Below are positions 10,030 through 21,342 of a stretch of 64,000 nucleotides of DNA, in pieces (within the stretch, counting starts at the first letter, position 1; each line of letters begins with the position of its first letter). The DNA is from an uncultured Alphaproteobacteria bacterium (GTDB lineage: Bacteria > Pseudomonadota > Alphaproteobacteria > Caulobacterales > Caulobacteraceae): the NCBI GenBank assembly GCA_903909375.1, contig CAIVVM010000040.1, forward strand, positions 1-64,000, in the 5' to 3' direction. The notes below the pieces were generated by a model. The model made no database searches and was not told the origin of the DNA. It saw only the letters and a program-made list of their open reading frames with translations. The position numbers and the translations under genes are program-made.

Positions 10030-11000
10030 CGCGCCCACCGGGCGTAAAAGCTCATGCCTATGGCCCGGTCGCCCGAGTCCTCCGTCAGGGCCAGTTCGCC
10101 CCATTCGATCCCGCCGCCCCGTGAGCCCAGTTTGTCCGCCAACAGGCCGGCCAGCGCCGCGCCGGAGATACGCTCGGCATAGGCGTTCAAGACAAGGAAG
10201 CTGGAATTACTAGAAAGAAGTTGGGCGCATAGCTCGGCAAGTTCGGGTAAATCCTCGAACAGTCGCCACACCTCACCCGTGGGGCCACGTCCATATTTGG
10301 GCGGGTCAAGAATGATCCCCTCATACTGCGATCCTCGCCGAATCTCCCGTTGGACATACTTGCGTGCGTCCTCGGTGATCCAGCGGATCGGACGATCCGC
10401 CAGGCCGGAAAGCTCGGCATTCTCCCGCGCCCACCCGACGGCTTTCTTCGAGGCATCCACATGCGTCACGGCGGCCCCGGCCGAGGCCATCACCAGACTG
10501 GCGACCCCGGTGTATCCGAACAGGTTCAGGACCCGGGGCTGTCCGCCGGCGGCCCTCACCTGACCATCCAGCCAGGCCCAGTTGGCCGCCTGCTCAGGAA
10601 AGAACGCCAGATGCCGGAACGCCGTAAACCGGCCATGGAACTTCACGTCGCCCCAGCCGAGCTGCCAGCTCTCCTGCGGGCGCTCCCGGAACCGCCAGTT
10701 GCCGGCCTCGTCCTCATCAGTGGGGTCGAACACAGCGTCGGCGCTGTCCCAGTCGGCGGCGGGCAGACGAGGGGTCCACATCGCCTGGGGCTCAGGCCTG
10801 ACCACGCGATAGGGGCCATACCGCTCGAGCTTCCGCCCGCCGCCGCTATCCAGCAGCGCGTAGTCGGCCCAGCCGGTGGTGCGCATCACGCCAGGCGTCT
10901 CGGCGATCCGGGGCGGGTTCATGAGCGACGTTGAAGCCGAACCCGGCCCGCGCGTCCAGCCCCTGCCGCTTGGACACGGATTATTGCGCTCATGTGACAA
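10026..11000 (-). CDS. Class I SAM-dependent (RlmI-like) methyltransferase
   Basis: 'VLNLFGYTGVASLVMASAGAAVTHVDASKKAVGWARENAELSGL' and 'GIILDPPKYGRGPTGEVW'. Start may be internal. Confidence 0.88.
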   Translation of the reverse strand: MSHERNNPCPSGRGWTRGPGSASTSLMNPPRIAETPGVMRTTGWADYALLDSGGGRKLERYGPYRVVRPEPQAMWTPRLPAADWDSADAVFDPTDEDEAGNWRFRERPQESWQLGWGDVKFHGRFTAFRHLAFFPEQAANWAWLDGQVRAAGGQPRVLNLFGYTGVASLVMASAGAAVTHVDASKKAVGWARENAELSGLADRPIRWITEDARKYVQREIRRGSQYEGIILDPPKYGRGPTGEVWRLFEDLPELAELCAQLLSSNSSFLVLNAYAERISGAALAGLLADKLGSRGGGIEWGELALTEDSGDRAIGMSFYARWAR

Positions 11001-11037
11001 AGGCTTGTCATCAGCCCGGAACTAGGCTCCGCTGTGC

Positions 11038-11697
11038 ATGCTAATGAAGTGGGGAGACTCCATGAGCATGATCGCAGCTGCGACGCGGAAAACCGCGCGC
11101 AAGGCGAAAGGGGACGGCCACCTTCGCAGGGCCGAGATCCTGAAAGCCGCCGAACGCATCTTTGTGGCCGAGGGCTATGAGGGCGCCACCATCCGTCGCA
11201 TCGCCGACGAGGTGGGCGTGTCCTCGACGGCCCTCTACATGCACTTTCCGGACAAGGCGGCGATCCTTCACGAGATCACCGAGATCACGTTCCGGGTGCT
11301 GCTGGCCCGAAACAGCGAGATCGCGGGCTTGCCCCTCGATCCGGTGGTGCGGGTTCGCATGATGCTTGAGGCCTACATGCAGTGGGGGCTGGAACAGCCG
11401 AACGCCTATGAGCTTGTCTATTGTCAACGGGGTCCGGTATCGAACACCCCTTGGCCCGAGGGCGCCACGGACCTGAGCCGCCAATGCTACGAAACCTTCT
11501 CCGACGTGGTGCGCGAGGTAGCCGCCAGCGGTCGCCTGCGGAAGGGCACGGGCGACACGGCGGCCAAGGCGCTGTGGATGGCCTGCCATGGCGTAGTGGC
11601 GCTCGCCGCAAGCCGTCCCGCTTTTGGCTGGGACGACCTGGACGAGATCATGACCGTGACGCTGGACGGCATGCTGTACGGGCTGGTCATCGACTGA
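11038..11697 (+). CDS. TetR/AcrR-family transcriptional regulator
   Basis: HTH 'ILKAAERIFVAEGYEGATIRRIADEVGVSSTALYMHFPDKAAILHEI'. Confidence 0.93.
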   Translation: MLMKWGDSMSMIAAATRKTARKAKGDGHLRRAEILKAAERIFVAEGYEGATIRRIADEVGVSSTALYMHFPDKAAILHEITEITFRVLLARNSEIAGLPLDPVVRVRMMLEAYMQWGLEQPNAYELVYCQRGPVSNTPWPEGATDLSRQCYETFSDVVREVAASGRLRKGTGDTAAKALWMACHGVVALAASRPAFGWDDLDEIMTVTLDGMLYGLVID

Positions 11698-12482
11698 TCC
11701 TGGGCCTGGTGTTGATGTCGGCGCCGCTGGCCGCCCAGGCCGCGCCCCGCGTTCTGTCGCTGGACCAGTGCGCCGACCAGTTTGTCATGGCGCTCAGCCC
11801 GCGCAATGTGATCGTGGGCGTCTCAAGTCGCGCCGATGATGCCGATTCCCGCCTCCGGCTTGCGGCCAGGGGGCTGCCAAAGCGCCGGGTGGATCTGGAA
11901 GCCGTTCTGGCGGCGCGGCCTGAAGTGGTGGTCCGGTACTGGGGCGGGGAGCCCCGGCTGGTTCAGGCTCTTCAGGCGCGCGGCGTGCAGGTGGTCAATG
12001 TAGATGAGGCAAACGACTTCGCGGCCGTCCGCGCCAATATCCGCAAGGTAGCCGAAGCGCTGGAACAGCGCGCAGCCGGCGAGCGGCTGGTGGCGCGGCT
12101 CGACGGCCAGCTCAACCGGGCGGCCAACGCCTGGGCCGGGCGGGAAGCGCTCTATCTTACGCCGGGCGGCGCGACGACGGGGCCCGGCACGTTGGTGGAC
12201 GCCATCCTGCGCGCCGCCGGATTCACCAACGCCGAGACCCGGGCGGGCTTCCGGACGGTGTCGCTGGAGCGGCTCGCGCTCGCTCCGCCCCAGGCCCTGG
12301 TGCTCGGGTTTTTCGACTCCCGGCAGGCGACCACAGACCGGTGGGGTATCGGCGGTCATCGCTTGCTTCGCGATGCCGTCGAGACGCGCACGCTCGCCAG
12401 TCTGCCGGCGGCGCTGCTCAGCTGTCCCGATGGCAGCGCGGGCGACGCGGTGGCGCGGCTGGCGCTGGTGGCCCGGCCATGA
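11694..12482 (+). CDS. ABC transporter substrate-binding protein (BtuF/FepB-like)
   Basis: '[29 protein letters not shown]...[13 protein letters not shown]'; precedes the FecCD permease and ATPase. Start uncertain: no ATG precedes the signal-like segment, so a CTG/GTG near 11694-11709 is likely. Confidence 0.82.
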   Translation: MILGLVLMSAPLAAQAAPRVLSLDQCADQFVMALSPRNVIVGVSSRADDADSRLRLAARGLPKRRVDLEAVLAARPEVVVRYWGGEPRLVQALQARGVQVVNVDEANDFAAVRANIRKVAEALEQRAAGERLVARLDGQLNRAANAWAGREALYLTPGGATTGPGTLVDAILRAAGFTNAETRAGFRTVSLERLALAPPQALVLGFFDSRQATTDRWGIGGHRLLRDAVETRTLASLPAALLSCPDGSAGDAVARLALVARP

Positions 12483-13465
12483 GGCCACTGACGATCAATC
12501 TGGGTCTTCTGGGCCTGGTGGCCGGCCTGGCTGTGGCGGGCCTGCTGTTGGGCGAGGCGCCTCTGTCTGCGGACCAGTTCGTCCTGGCGCTGACCGACCT
12601 TTCTTCCGGCGCCCATGAGGTCGTATTCAACATCCGGCTGCCGCGCACGGTCGCAGCGCTGGTTGTGGGCGCGGCTCTGGGACTTGCCGGCGCAGTGATG
12701 CAGGGGCTTTTGAGAAATCCCCTGGCCGATCCCGGGGTGCTCGGCGTCTCTGGTGGCGCGGGCCTGGGCGCAGCGCTGGCGATCTCGCTGGGTCTGGCGG
12801 CGAGCCCTGGCCTGATCGAGATATCGGCGATGGCGGCGGCTTTGGCGGTCGGCGCGCTGCTCACGGTCATTGCGTCGCGGTTTCGCGAGCCTGAGGTGTT
12901 GATCCTGTTCGGGGTGGCCCTGTCGGCCTTTCTCGGGGCGTTGACGTCGCTGGTCTTCAACTTCGCACCGTCACCGGTCACGCTGGCCGAGGTGTTTTCC
13001 TGGCTGCTGGGGTCGGTAGCCAATCGGGACTGGGACGATATCATCCGACAACTCCCGGCCCTGGGGCTGGGGATCGTCTTGTGCGGATACGCAGCGCGGG
13101 GTCTGGTGATGCTGACGCTGGGCGAGGAGACGGCCTCACTTTCCGGCCTGCCCATGACCCGCCTCCGCGCCGCAGCTGTGGCCGGCGCCTCGCTCCTGAC
13201 GGGCGCCTCGGTCGCCATGGCGGGTATCGTCGGTTTCGTCGGGCTTGCCGCGCCGCATCTGGTTCGCGCCGCGACCGGCGGTGACCCGGGCAGGGTGCTG
13301 CTGCCCTCCGCGCTCACCGGGGCTGTGCTGCTGGCGCTGGCCGATATCGCAGCCCGGGTCATTCCCACCGACGTCGAACTGAAGCTCGGCGTGATGACGG
13401 CCCTGTTTGGCGCGCCCCTTTTCGCCGCGATCGCCTGGCGCGCAGCCCGGAGCTGGCGCGGATGA
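12479..13465 (+). CDS. FecCD-family ABC transporter permease
   Basis: '[50 protein letters not shown]' and '[15 protein letters not shown]'. ATG overlaps the upstream stop (ATGA). Confidence 0.94.
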   Translation: MRPLTINLGLLGLVAGLAVAGLLLGEAPLSADQFVLALTDLSSGAHEVVFNIRLPRTVAALVVGAALGLAGAVMQGLLRNPLADPGVLGVSGGAGLGAALAISLGLAASPGLIEISAMAAALAVGALLTVIASRFREPEVLILFGVALSAFLGALTSLVFNFAPSPVTLAEVFSWLLGSVANRDWDDIIRQLPALGLGIVLCGYAARGLVMLTLGEETASLSGLPMTRLRAAAVAGASLLTGASVAMAGIVGFVGLAAPHLVRAATGGDPGRVLLPSALTGAVLLALADIAARVIPTDVELKLGVMTALFGAPLFAAIAWRAARSWRG

Positions 13466-14223
13466 CGGCGCTTTCGGTGCAGGGCGTCACGGTCATCCGT
13501 GGCGATCGTGCGGTGCTTGAAGCCGCCAGTCTGACTGTAGCTGCGGGCGAGATGATCGGCGTCGTCGGCACGAACGGCGCGGGCAAGACCACCCTGTTGC
13601 GCGCCGCCCTCGGCCTTGTTCCGCTCAAGGCGGGGAAGGTTGAGCTCGCCGGTCGACCGCTGGACCGCCTGTCCGATGCTGCCCGGGCGCGGCTGGCCGC
13701 CTATCTGCCGCAGGAACGCCACGTCGGCTGGAATATGTCCGCGCTCAGGATCGCAGCCCTGGGTGCGGTGGAGCTACCCCCTCAGGCGGCAGAACGGGTC
13801 GCCGACGGGGCCCTGTTGCGGGTTGGTCTGTACGACGTCCGGCACAGGGGAGTCCTCGACCTTTCGGGGGGCGAACGCGCCCGCGTCCTGCTGGCCCGGC
13901 TGTTGGTGACGAGCGCGCCGTTGCTTTTGGCAGATGAACCCATCGCCGGCCTGGATCCGGACGCCCAGCTGCTGGCGATGGAACTGTTGCGCGAGGAGAC
14001 CCGGCGCGGCGCAGCTGTTGTGCTGACCCTGCATGATCTCGCTCTGGCGGCGCGCTTCTGTGATCGTCTGGTGGTGCTGCATCATGGTCGTATTGTGGCG
14101 GACGCAACACCACATGGCGCGCTAAGCGCGGAGGTGCTGGCGGCTGCATTCAATCTGGATGGCGCGCTGGAGTTGGTCGATGGCGAGCCGCGGCTTCGTG
14201 TTCAGCGGCGCAGGACGCCCTGA
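13462..14223 (+). CDS. ABC transporter ATP-binding protein (heme/iron/B12 type)
   Basis: Walker A 'GTNGAGKTT', signature '[15 protein letters not shown]', Walker B 'LLLADEP'. Confidence 0.94.
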   Translation: MTALSVQGVTVIRGDRAVLEAASLTVAAGEMIGVVGTNGAGKTTLLRAALGLVPLKAGKVELAGRPLDRLSDAARARLAAYLPQERHVGWNMSALRIAALGAVELPPQAAERVADGALLRVGLYDVRHRGVLDLSGGERARVLLARLLVTSAPLLLADEPIAGLDPDAQLLAMELLREETRRGAAVVLTLHDLALAARFCDRLVVLHHGRIVADATPHGALSAEVLAAAFNLDGALELVDGEPRLRVQRRRTP

Positions 14224-14370
14224 CCTCCGCAGCGCGGGAGCTGACACCCGCCGGGGGCACTGAGCATTCAGTAGTCCCTCTTCGTCTTGCCTGATCTGCG
14301 AAACCCCTTGGGCTGGTCGCCGTTTCGCCCCATGTGTCTGACCTTCATTCCCCCGGCTTGGAAGTCCAGC

Positions 14371-14892
14371 ATGTCCTTCTCGATCTACGACGCCTCGATC
14401 CCGGTCTATCTGCAGATGATGCGCAATCTGGCGGCCTTGCTGGCCAAGGCCGAGGGGCATGCAGGCACATCCGGCGCCGATGTTTCAACGTTTCTCGAGG
14501 CGCGACTGGCGCCGGACATGCATCCCCTGATCCGGCAGATCCAGATGGTCAGCGATTCTGCCAAGGGCGGGGCCACGCGCCTGGCCGGGGTCACGCCGCC
14601 CAGCTATGCCGACACCGAAACGACCTGGGCCGAGATCAAGGAACGGCTGGCGAAGACCATCGCCTTCGTCGAGACGATCGAGCGCAGTCAGCTGGACGGC
14701 GCCGAGACCCGGACCATCGAACTGCCGCTCCCGGGCCGAACGATGACGTTCACGGGCGCGGACTTCCTGATGCGCTTCTCGTTGCCGAACTTCTATTTTC
14801 ACGTGGTCACGGCCTACGGCATCCTGCGCACCCAGGGCGTGCCGCTGGGCAAGATGGATTACCTCACCGGCGGGGCGCCGATCCCGGCTTAA
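14371..14892 (+). CDS. DUF1993 family protein
   Basis: 'MSFSIYDASIPVYLQMMRNLAALLAKAEGHA...NFYFHVVTAYGILRTQGVPLGKMDYL' matches the DUF1993 pattern. Confidence 0.85.
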   Translation: MSFSIYDASIPVYLQMMRNLAALLAKAEGHAGTSGADVSTFLEARLAPDMHPLIRQIQMVSDSAKGGATRLAGVTPPSYADTETTWAEIKERLAKTIAFVETIERSQLDGAETRTIELPLPGRTMTFTGADFLMRFSLPNFYFHVVTAYGILRTQGVPLGKMDYLTGGAPIPA

Positions 14893-16994
14893 GGGTTGCT
14901 GGCGGAAACACCGGCGTCGGTGGCGGCATAGTTGTAGCTGCCCCGGCGCAGGTCGCGGGCCAGGGTGATCTGGACCGCGCCTCCGTTCAGCTTGGCCCGA
15001 TAGACCTGCATGTTTTCCATCACCCGCATGACGTAGTTGCGCGTCTCCGAGAACGGGATGCACTCGATGAAATCCAGAGGATCAGCGGATCCGGCACGTG
15101 GGTCGCTGCAGAAGGCTACCCACTGCGGAGGCCGCCCGGGTCCCGCGTTGTAACCGGCGGAAGCCATGATGTAGGAGCCAGAGAACCGCTCCACCAACTG
15201 GCCCAGAAACGATGAACCTAGCTGCATGTTGTATTCGGCCTCGTAAAGCCGGGCGGCCGAGAATCCCAGTCCCATTCGCCTAGCCACGCTGGATGCGGTC
15301 GATGGCAGCAGTTGCATCATGCCCCGGGCGTCGGCCTCGGAGCGGACACCGGGATCGAACCCGCTCTCCTGACGTGTGATGCCCAGCACCAGCGCCGGTT
15401 CGGGCGCACCCGGAACCGCCGGCGTGCTGCGCATCGGATAGGCGCGGTCGGCCAGGATCAATCCCCGCGTCGCCGCCGCACGCGCAGCCTTCATCGACGT
15501 GTCCTGATCGCCGTAGCCGCGAATGGCGTCCACCAGCATGGCGGCCTCCACCGTCGTCGGCACCGTGTCATCGATGTGCAGCGCGAAGGCTCGGAACAGA
15601 TCGCGCTGCCCCTGATCCGCCAGCATCCGCATAGCCTGAACAGCATCGCGACCTTCAAAGGCGGCCCGGTCCGCCTCGGTCGGCACAGGGTCCTTCGGCA
15701 GCACCAATGCCCGTCCGAGCTTTTCGGCGGAAAGCTGGCCATAGAAGGTGGTGCCGTGCTGGGCGCCCTGATCGTAGAAGACATCGGCTGCCGCCCTGTC
15801 GCCGCGCGCCTCGGCCGCGCGTCCCTGCCAGTAGAACGCCCTGGCCTTGGTGATGGGAGAAGACCCGATCCGCTCGATCGTCGCAAAATGCCGGCCGGCT
15901 GCGACGGGGTCCTGCAGGCGGTTGAGTGCGATCCAGCCGGCATAGAACTCCGCCTCGGTGGCGTCTGTACCCACGGAGAGCCCGGAATTTGCAGCCGCCT
16001 GATAGGCGCTTCGCCAGTCGCCAGCCCGGATCGCCAGCAGGGTCAGCCGGTAGCGTTCATTCCACATCCGCTCGGCGCCGTCGGCGGTGATCATCTCGCG
16101 TGGGAACATGGGCAAAAGCGCCATGGCCTGGCTCTCAAGCCCACGGCGGCGCAACGAGGCCGCGCGTTCATAGGCGACCCCGGGACTGGCCTGCATCTCT
16201 GGCGAAAGGCTCGCAAAGGCGTCGTCCGCGGCGCGGCTGTCCGAGCGTAGGGAGATCCGGACCAACGCGGCCGGTTGCTGCTCCGCCGAGATCAGGGCCA
16301 GCATATCCCGGGCCGCAGGTCCCTGGGCGCCGTAAAGCAGGACGTCGGCGCGCCGGAGGTGATCGTCCACCGTCAGAACATCGGCGAATCGCGACAGCAC
16401 GAGGCGCTGGGCGTCAGCCTCGAAGCTTCGGGTACGCCACCATGTGCGGATCAGGTCGGCGGCCTCGGTCTGCCGGCCGAGGTTGCGGTAGGCCGAGGCC
16501 AGCGCCAGCGCGCCCTGCACAGACTGTGGTTCCTGGCCACCGAACCATGCCACGATGTCTGCGGGCGACTTGCCGGAGGATTCAACCACGCGCTCGGCGG
16601 CCACCTGGCGGCGGCCTGGCCTCGGGAAGCCTTCCAGATCCCGCCGCGCGGCGTCCAGCTCCGCAAAACCCAGCGCCCCTGCGTTGGCGTCTACGAGCGC
16701 CCAGGTAACGGTCTTTATCGCGACGGGGTCGGAAAGATCATTGATCACCCGTCGCGCGCCTGAAACATCGCCGCGCCGCGCCGCCGCCAGGCCGGAGCGA
16801 AACAGATTCTGGTCTGAATCGCTCAGGGGGCGAGCCACGGTCTGCTGTCGAACAGGGGGTTCCGGAACAGCGCCCGGCGCGTTCGCGGCGCTGATCAGGT
16901 CGCCGATGGGGTCCGGTGACTGCGCGCGCGCCACCGTCGTTGCGATCAGGATTCCGCAACCAGCGAGCAACAGATTTCGGGCCCGGACGTTCAA
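14889..16994 (-). CDS. Lytic transglycosylase (soluble SLT type)
   Basis: '[42 protein letters not shown]...[19 protein letters not shown]' plus a TPR-like N-terminal superhelix. Confidence 0.92.
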   Translation of the reverse strand: MNVRARNLLLAGCGILIATTVARAQSPDPIGDLISAANAPGAVPEPPVRQQTVARPLSDSDQNLFRSGLAAARRGDVSGARRVINDLSDPVAIKTVTWALVDANAGALGFAELDAARRDLEGFPRPGRRQVAAERVVESSGKSPADIVAWFGGQEPQSVQGALALASAYRNLGRQTEAADLIRTWWRTRSFEADAQRLVLSRFADVLTVDDHLRRADVLLYGAQGPAARDMLALISAEQQPAALVRISLRSDSRAADDAFASLSPEMQASPGVAYERAASLRRRGLESQAMALLPMFPREMITADGAERMWNERYRLTLLAIRAGDWRSAYQAAANSGLSVGTDATEAEFYAGWIALNRLQDPVAAGRHFATIERIGSSPITKARAFYWQGRAAEARGDRAAADVFYDQGAQHGTTFYGQLSAEKLGRALVLPKDPVPTEADRAAFEGRDAVQAMRMLADQGQRDLFRAFALHIDDTVPTTVEAAMLVDAIRGYGDQDTSMKAARAAATRGLILADRAYPMRSTPAVPGAPEPALVLGITRQESGFDPGVRSEADARGMMQLLPSTASSVARRMGLGFSAARLYEAEYNMQLGSSFLGQLVERFSGSYIMASAGYNAGPGRPPQWVAFCSDPRAGSADPLDFIECIPFSETRNYVMRVMENMQVYRAKLNGGAVQITLARDLRRGSYNYAATDAGVSASNP

Positions 16995-17122
16995 TCAACC
17001 TCCATCCGACTCAACACTGCGCGGAATCGGCGTTGCGGGCTAAGCCTGCCGCAACATATTGTCGCGCCAAATCTGAACGTCGCATCACCTTGCGGCATTT
17101 TCACGGTCATTTGCTTATCCCC

Positions 17123-18007
17123 ATGCCTGATCCTCTCTTTCGCGGCGTCATGCCGGCGCTCATCACTCCATTTCGCGACGGAGCCTTTGACGAGGACGCC
17201 TTTGTGGCGCTGGTCGAACGCCAGATCGCGGGCGGCGTCCACGGCCTGGTGCCGGTGGGCACGACAGGCGAGACGGCCACGCTCAGTCATGACGAGCACC
17301 GTCGCGTCGTCGAGCTCTGCGTCGCGGTGGCAGGTGGTCGCGTGCCGGTTATCGCCGGCGCCGGCTCGAACTCGACATCCGAAGCCATCGAGCTTGTGCA
17401 TCACGCCAAGACGGTCGGCGCAGACGCGGCTCTCGTGGTCACGCCCTACTACAACCGCCCCAGCCAGGAAGGGCTCTACGCCCATTACCGCGCGATCAAC
17501 GATGCGGTGCAATTGCCCGTGCTCATCTACAACGTGCCCGCCCGGACCAGCGTCGACATCTCCAACGAGACCCTGGCCCGGCTCGCCAAACTGCCCAACA
17601 TGGTGGGGATCAAGGACGCCACAGGCGACATGACCCGCGCCAGCCTCCAGCGCATCTGGTGCGGTGATGAATGGGTGATGCTGTCGGGCAACGATGATTC
17701 TGCGCTGGGCTACATGGCTCACGGCGGCCATGGCGCCATCTCCGTCACCTGCAATGTCGCGCCAGCGCCCTGCGCCCGGTTCTACAACGACGCCATGTCC
17801 GGCGACTGGGCGTCGGCGCTCAAGGGTCAGGACGCACTGATCCGCCTGCACAAGGCGCTGTTCTCCGACGCCTCGCCATCGCCGACCAAGTTCGCCCTGG
17901 CGCACCTGGGCCTCTGCGCCGAGGACGCCCGACTGCCGATCGTCGCCTGTTCCGAGGCGGCGCGCATCGAAGTGCTGGCCGGAATGCGGGATGCAGGACT
18001 GATCTGA
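17123..18007 (+). CDS. dapA: 4-hydroxy-tetrahydrodipicolinate synthase
   Basis: '[15 protein letters not shown]', '[19 protein letters not shown]', '[17 protein letters not shown]', '[13 protein letters not shown]'. Start chosen at ATG 17123. Confidence 0.95.
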   Translation: MPDPLFRGVMPALITPFRDGAFDEDAFVALVERQIAGGVHGLVPVGTTGETATLSHDEHRRVVELCVAVAGGRVPVIAGAGSNSTSEAIELVHHAKTVGADAALVVTPYYNRPSQEGLYAHYRAINDAVQLPVLIYNVPARTSVDISNETLARLAKLPNMVGIKDATGDMTRASLQRIWCGDEWVMLSGNDDSALGYMAHGGHGAISVTCNVAPAPCARFYNDAMSGDWASALKGQDALIRLHKALFSDASPSPTKFALAHLGLCAEDARLPIVACSEAARIEVLAGMRDAGLI

Positions 18008-18465
18008 TGGCCGGCAAGCTCATTGCGGAAAACCGCCGCGCCCGGTTCGACTACTTTCTGGAGCAGACCTTCGAGGCCGGGCTTGCCCTGACCGGATCCG
18101 AGGTCAAATCCCTGCGCGTGGGCCGCGCCAACATCGCCGAGAGCTATGCGGCGGTGGAAGGCAAGGAGATCATGCTCGTCAACGCCGACTTCCCGCCTTA
18201 CGCGCAGGCCGGTCCTCACTTCAATCACGAGCCCCGGCGCCATCGAAAGCTGCTGCTGAAGCGCAAGGAAATCGACAAGCTGATTGGCGCCGTCCAGCGC
18301 GATGGCCGAACCATCATTCCAACCAAGCTCTACTGGAACGAAAAGGGCATGGCGAAGCTCGAGATCAGCCTCGCCAAGGGCAAGAAGGAACACGACAAGC
18401 GCGAAGCCACCGCCGCCCGGGAATGGCAGCGGGACAAGGCCCGGCTCATGAAGGACAGGGGCTAG
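18007..18465 (+). CDS. smpB: SsrA-binding protein
   Basis: '[31 protein letters not shown]...[10 protein letters not shown]...HDKREA'. ATG overlaps the dapA stop. Confidence 0.96.
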   Translation: MAGKLIAENRRARFDYFLEQTFEAGLALTGSEVKSLRVGRANIAESYAAVEGKEIMLVNADFPPYAQAGPHFNHEPRRHRKLLLKRKEIDKLIGAVQRDGRTIIPTKLYWNEKGMAKLEISLAKGKKEHDKREATAAREWQRDKARLMKDRG

Positions 18466-19197
18466 GTGAAGCCCGCCGATATCGAGAGCCTCGAGCGCGC
18501 CACGGTCGAGGGCGTGGCGCCTGCCGGAATGATGGAAATCGGCGGCTGGCTCGTACCGCTGGATGATGGCGCGATCCAGCGCGGCAAGAGCGCCGTACCG
18601 CTCCGCCACGACCTCGACGCCTCGGCGCTGAGCGAAATCGAAGCCGCCTACTGGACTGCGGGCCTGTCTCCGGCCTTTCGTGTTCCCGACAAGCCGGGTC
18701 TTCGGGCCGTTCGCGACGCGCTCGCAACCCGGGGCTATGTCACCGGCAAGCCTACGATGGTCGAGGTTGGCGATGTTGACCGATTGGCCCGGCTGCGCGA
18801 CCAGCCGGGAGAACTCCTCACAACGCCCGACGACGACTGGGGCGCCGTGTTTCTGGGGCCGGGCTTCGATCCTGAGGACGGCGTCAGCCGCGTGGCAGCC
18901 CTGACGCGATCGCCTGATGCGATGTACGGCTGCGTGCGCGAGGATGGCCGCACCGTCGCTGTCGGGTGTGTGACCTTCGGCCATGGCTGGGCGGGCATCC
19001 ACGGCATGCGCACCGACGCGGAATGCCGGGGCAGGGGCCTGGCCAGTCAGGTTCTCGCCGCTCTGGGACGCGCCACGCAGGCGCGCGGAATCACGCGCGT
19101 GTTTCTGCAGGTCGAAGAGAACAACAAGGACGCCCGTTCTCTCTACCGCAAGGCGGGATTCCAGCCGGTCTGGCCCTATCGCTACTGGAGCCGCTGA
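18466..19197 (+). CDS. GNAT-family N-acetyltransferase
   Basis: C-terminal 'GIHGMRTDAECRGRGLASQVLAALGRATQARGITRVFLQVEENNKDARSLYRKAGF'. GTG start directly abuts the smpB stop. Confidence 0.9.
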   Translation: MKPADIESLERATVEGVAPAGMMEIGGWLVPLDDGAIQRGKSAVPLRHDLDASALSEIEAAYWTAGLSPAFRVPDKPGLRAVRDALATRGYVTGKPTMVEVGDVDRLARLRDQPGELLTTPDDDWGAVFLGPGFDPEDGVSRVAALTRSPDAMYGCVREDGRTVAVGCVTFGHGWAGIHGMRTDAECRGRGLASQVLAALGRATQARGITRVFLQVEENNKDARSLYRKAGFQPVWPYRYWSR

Positions 19198-20646
19198 CTA
19201 CTTCGCCAGATCCCGCAGAAGGCTCTCGTGGTGCGCCAGGCTGCCGTCCAGGGTGTCCAGCGGCGCCTTCTCGTTCAGGCCGTGCGCGAAGGATTCGCCC
19301 GGCCGGGTAAACATACCGGAGACGCCATAGCTGGGGATGCCGACCGCGCGGAAGTGCATGCTATCGGTGGCTCCGGCCTGCTGGGACGGCACAACGGGAA
19401 CGCCGGGGAAGCGGGCCTTCACCGCTTTGGTGACCGCCGCAATCACATCCGCGCGCAGAGGCGAAGGCGGACTGTCCACCGATCCGTCCGCCAGCCGCGT
19501 CACGGTTGCGCTGGGGTCGTTGATCACCTGAACAAGGGTCTCGCGCACGCTTGTCGCCGGCGTTCCGGGGAAGATGCGGCAGTTGACTGTCGCTGTGGCC
19601 CGCTGGGGCAGGGCGTTGGGCGCGTGACCGCCCTGGATCATCGTGGCGACGCAGGTGGTGCGCAGGCGGGGGTTCTGCTGGGTGTCCGTGCTGAGGATTT
19701 CCATCGCCTCGGCGTCGGCCGGGTTGTTCGCATAGCGCCGCAGCGCCTCGCCGATGACACCGGGTGTGCTCGCCGCATCCGCCAGCATCGAGCCCCTCGT
19801 GATCTCGTTCTGCATCGCCGGGAACCGATAGGCCGCCAGCCGGTCCAGCGCGCGGGATAGCCGATAGATCGCGTTTGTCGGCGTGGGGCGGCTGGAATGG
19901 CCGCCAGGGTCTGTCAGGGTGATCTCGAAATCGGCATAGGTCTTCTCGGCGCCCTGGATATCGTAGACGGCCGGCTTGCCATTGATGATGCTGCCGCCGC
20001 CGCCATCGATGTTCAGCACCATCTCGGCGCCTCTCAGCCGTTGGGCCATAGCGGCGGTCGTGGCCATGATGGTCTCTTCGTCGCCGGAGAGCGCCAGGAT
20101 CACATCGCGACCAGGCTTCCAGCCTTCGCGGCGCAGTTTGGTCAATATCGCCACCATGACCGAAAGCTCGAACTTGTTGTCCGTCGCACCCCGGCCATAG
20201 ATGTAGCCATTCTCGATCACCGGGGTGAAGGGATCGCGGGTCCAGTCCTCAGGTTTGGCTTCGACCACATCCATGTGGGCGGAGATCACGATCGGCTTCT
20301 TCTTGGGGTCCTTGCCAGGATAGCGGGCCAGCAGGAACGCGGTTCCGGCCATGGGCTCAATGGTGATTTCCTCGGGCTTGAACCCGCCCGCTACCAGCAC
20401 GCCCTTCAGGTACTCGGCATAGGGAATGAACTGATCGCCACCGGCCACCGTCCGGAATGCGATGCTGCGCTTGAGGATTTCCAGCGCCTGGGCGTTCAAC
20501 GCCGGATCAGGCTTCGGCGCGGCATGGACCGGGGTGGCGAGGAGGGCGGCGACGAGACCGAGCGACACGAAGCGGGAGACTGGCACTTTTCGGTCATCCA
20601 ATTCAAAGATTGCAGCAGCCATTGGACATAACCTGCAGCCGGTCAA
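19198..20646 (-). CDS. M20-family metallopeptidase (secreted)
   Basis: 'PIVISAHMDVVEAKPEDWTRDPF...YGRGATDNKFELSVMVAIL', 'SGDEETIM', N-terminal signal peptide 'FVSLGLVAALLATPVHA'. Exact start uncertain. Confidence 0.9.
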   Translation of the reverse strand: MTGCRLCPMAAAIFELDDRKVPVSRFVSLGLVAALLATPVHAAPKPDPALNAQALEILKRSIAFRTVAGGDQFIPYAEYLKGVLVAGGFKPEEITIEPMAGTAFLLARYPGKDPKKKPIVISAHMDVVEAKPEDWTRDPFTPVIENGYIYGRGATDNKFELSVMVAILTKLRREGWKPGRDVILALSGDEETIMATTAAMAQRLRGAEMVLNIDGGGGSIINGKPAVYDIQGAEKTYADFEITLTDPGGHSSRPTPTNAIYRLSRALDRLAAYRFPAMQNEITRGSMLADAASTPGVIGEALRRYANNPADAEAMEILSTDTQQNPRLRTTCVATMIQGGHAPNALPQRATATVNCRIFPGTPATSVRETLVQVINDPSATVTRLADGSVDSPPSPLRADVIAAVTKAVKARFPGVPVVPSQQAGATDSMHFRAVGIPSYGVSGMFTRPGESFAHGLNEKAPLDTLDGSLAHHESLLRDLAK

Positions 20647-20652
20647 TCGGTC

Positions 20653-21291
20653 TCAGGCCTCGATCAGCGTCCGCGCCCGCCGAAATACCGCCTCGAACAT
20701 CGCTGGCGTCAGTCGCCCCGTGTTCGTGTTGAGCCGCGAGCAGTGATAGCTGTTCAGCACCACATAGGGTCCGGCCTGAAACTCCGTCCCATGACCCGGC
20801 AACCCCGCTGAGGCCTTCAGCCCCAGCGCCTTCAGCACATTGCGCCGCGACACATCGCCCAGGGTCACGATCACCTTCAGCCGGCGCAGGGCGGTAAGCC
20901 GGGCTGTCAAGAATGGACGGCAGGCGTTTTCCTCTGAGGTTTCAGGCTTGTTGGCCGGCGGCGCACAGCGCACCGCATTGGTGATCATGCAGTCGACCAG
21001 CCGCACGCCGTCGTCAGGGCGCGCCGCATAGGTCCCCGTTGCAAATCCGGTCTTCAGCAGGGTGTCGAAGAGCAGCACCCCGGCGCCATCGCCGGTGAAT
21101 GGCCGTCCTGTCCGGTTGGCCCCCATCCGTCCGGGCGCCAGGCCTACCACCGCCAGCCGGGCCTCCGGATCCCCGAACGAGGCCACGGCGCCGTTGAACC
21201 CCGCCGGGATCGACCGGCGGTTATCATCGCGATACCGCACCAGCCGGGGGCAAAGCGGGCAGTCGGCAGGCGCCTCGGCGGGTGTGGTCAC
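20653..21291 (-). CDS. Uracil-DNA glycosylase superfamily (family 5 / UdgB-like)
   Basis: 'CPLCPRLVRYR', 'AVVGLAPGRMGANRTGRPFTGDGAGVLLFDTLLKTG', 'NAVRCAPPANKPE', 'LNSYHCSRLNTNTGRLT'. Confidence 0.88.
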   Translation of the reverse strand: MTTPAEAPADCPLCPRLVRYRDDNRRSIPAGFNGAVASFGDPEARLAVVGLAPGRMGANRTGRPFTGDGAGVLLFDTLLKTGFATGTYAARPDDGVRLVDCMITNAVRCAPPANKPETSEENACRPFLTARLTALRRLKVIVTLGDVSRRNVLKALGLKASAGLPGHGTEFQAGPYVVLNSYHCSRLNTNTGRLTPAMFEAVFRRARTLIEA

Positions 21292-21342
21292 TTTGGCGTC
21301 TCCGGTGTAGGTCGGGCGCTGGCAGGGCGACAGGGCATCTCG

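Noticed and set aside
12418-13722. 434-aa minus-strand ORF
   Set aside because: Antisense to the FecCD permease and ATPase genes; Arg/Ser/Pro/Ala-rich artefact.
16991-19002. Long minus-strand ORFs (16991..17905, 17827..19002)
   Set aside because: Antisense to dapA, smpB and the GNAT gene, which have clear family motifs.
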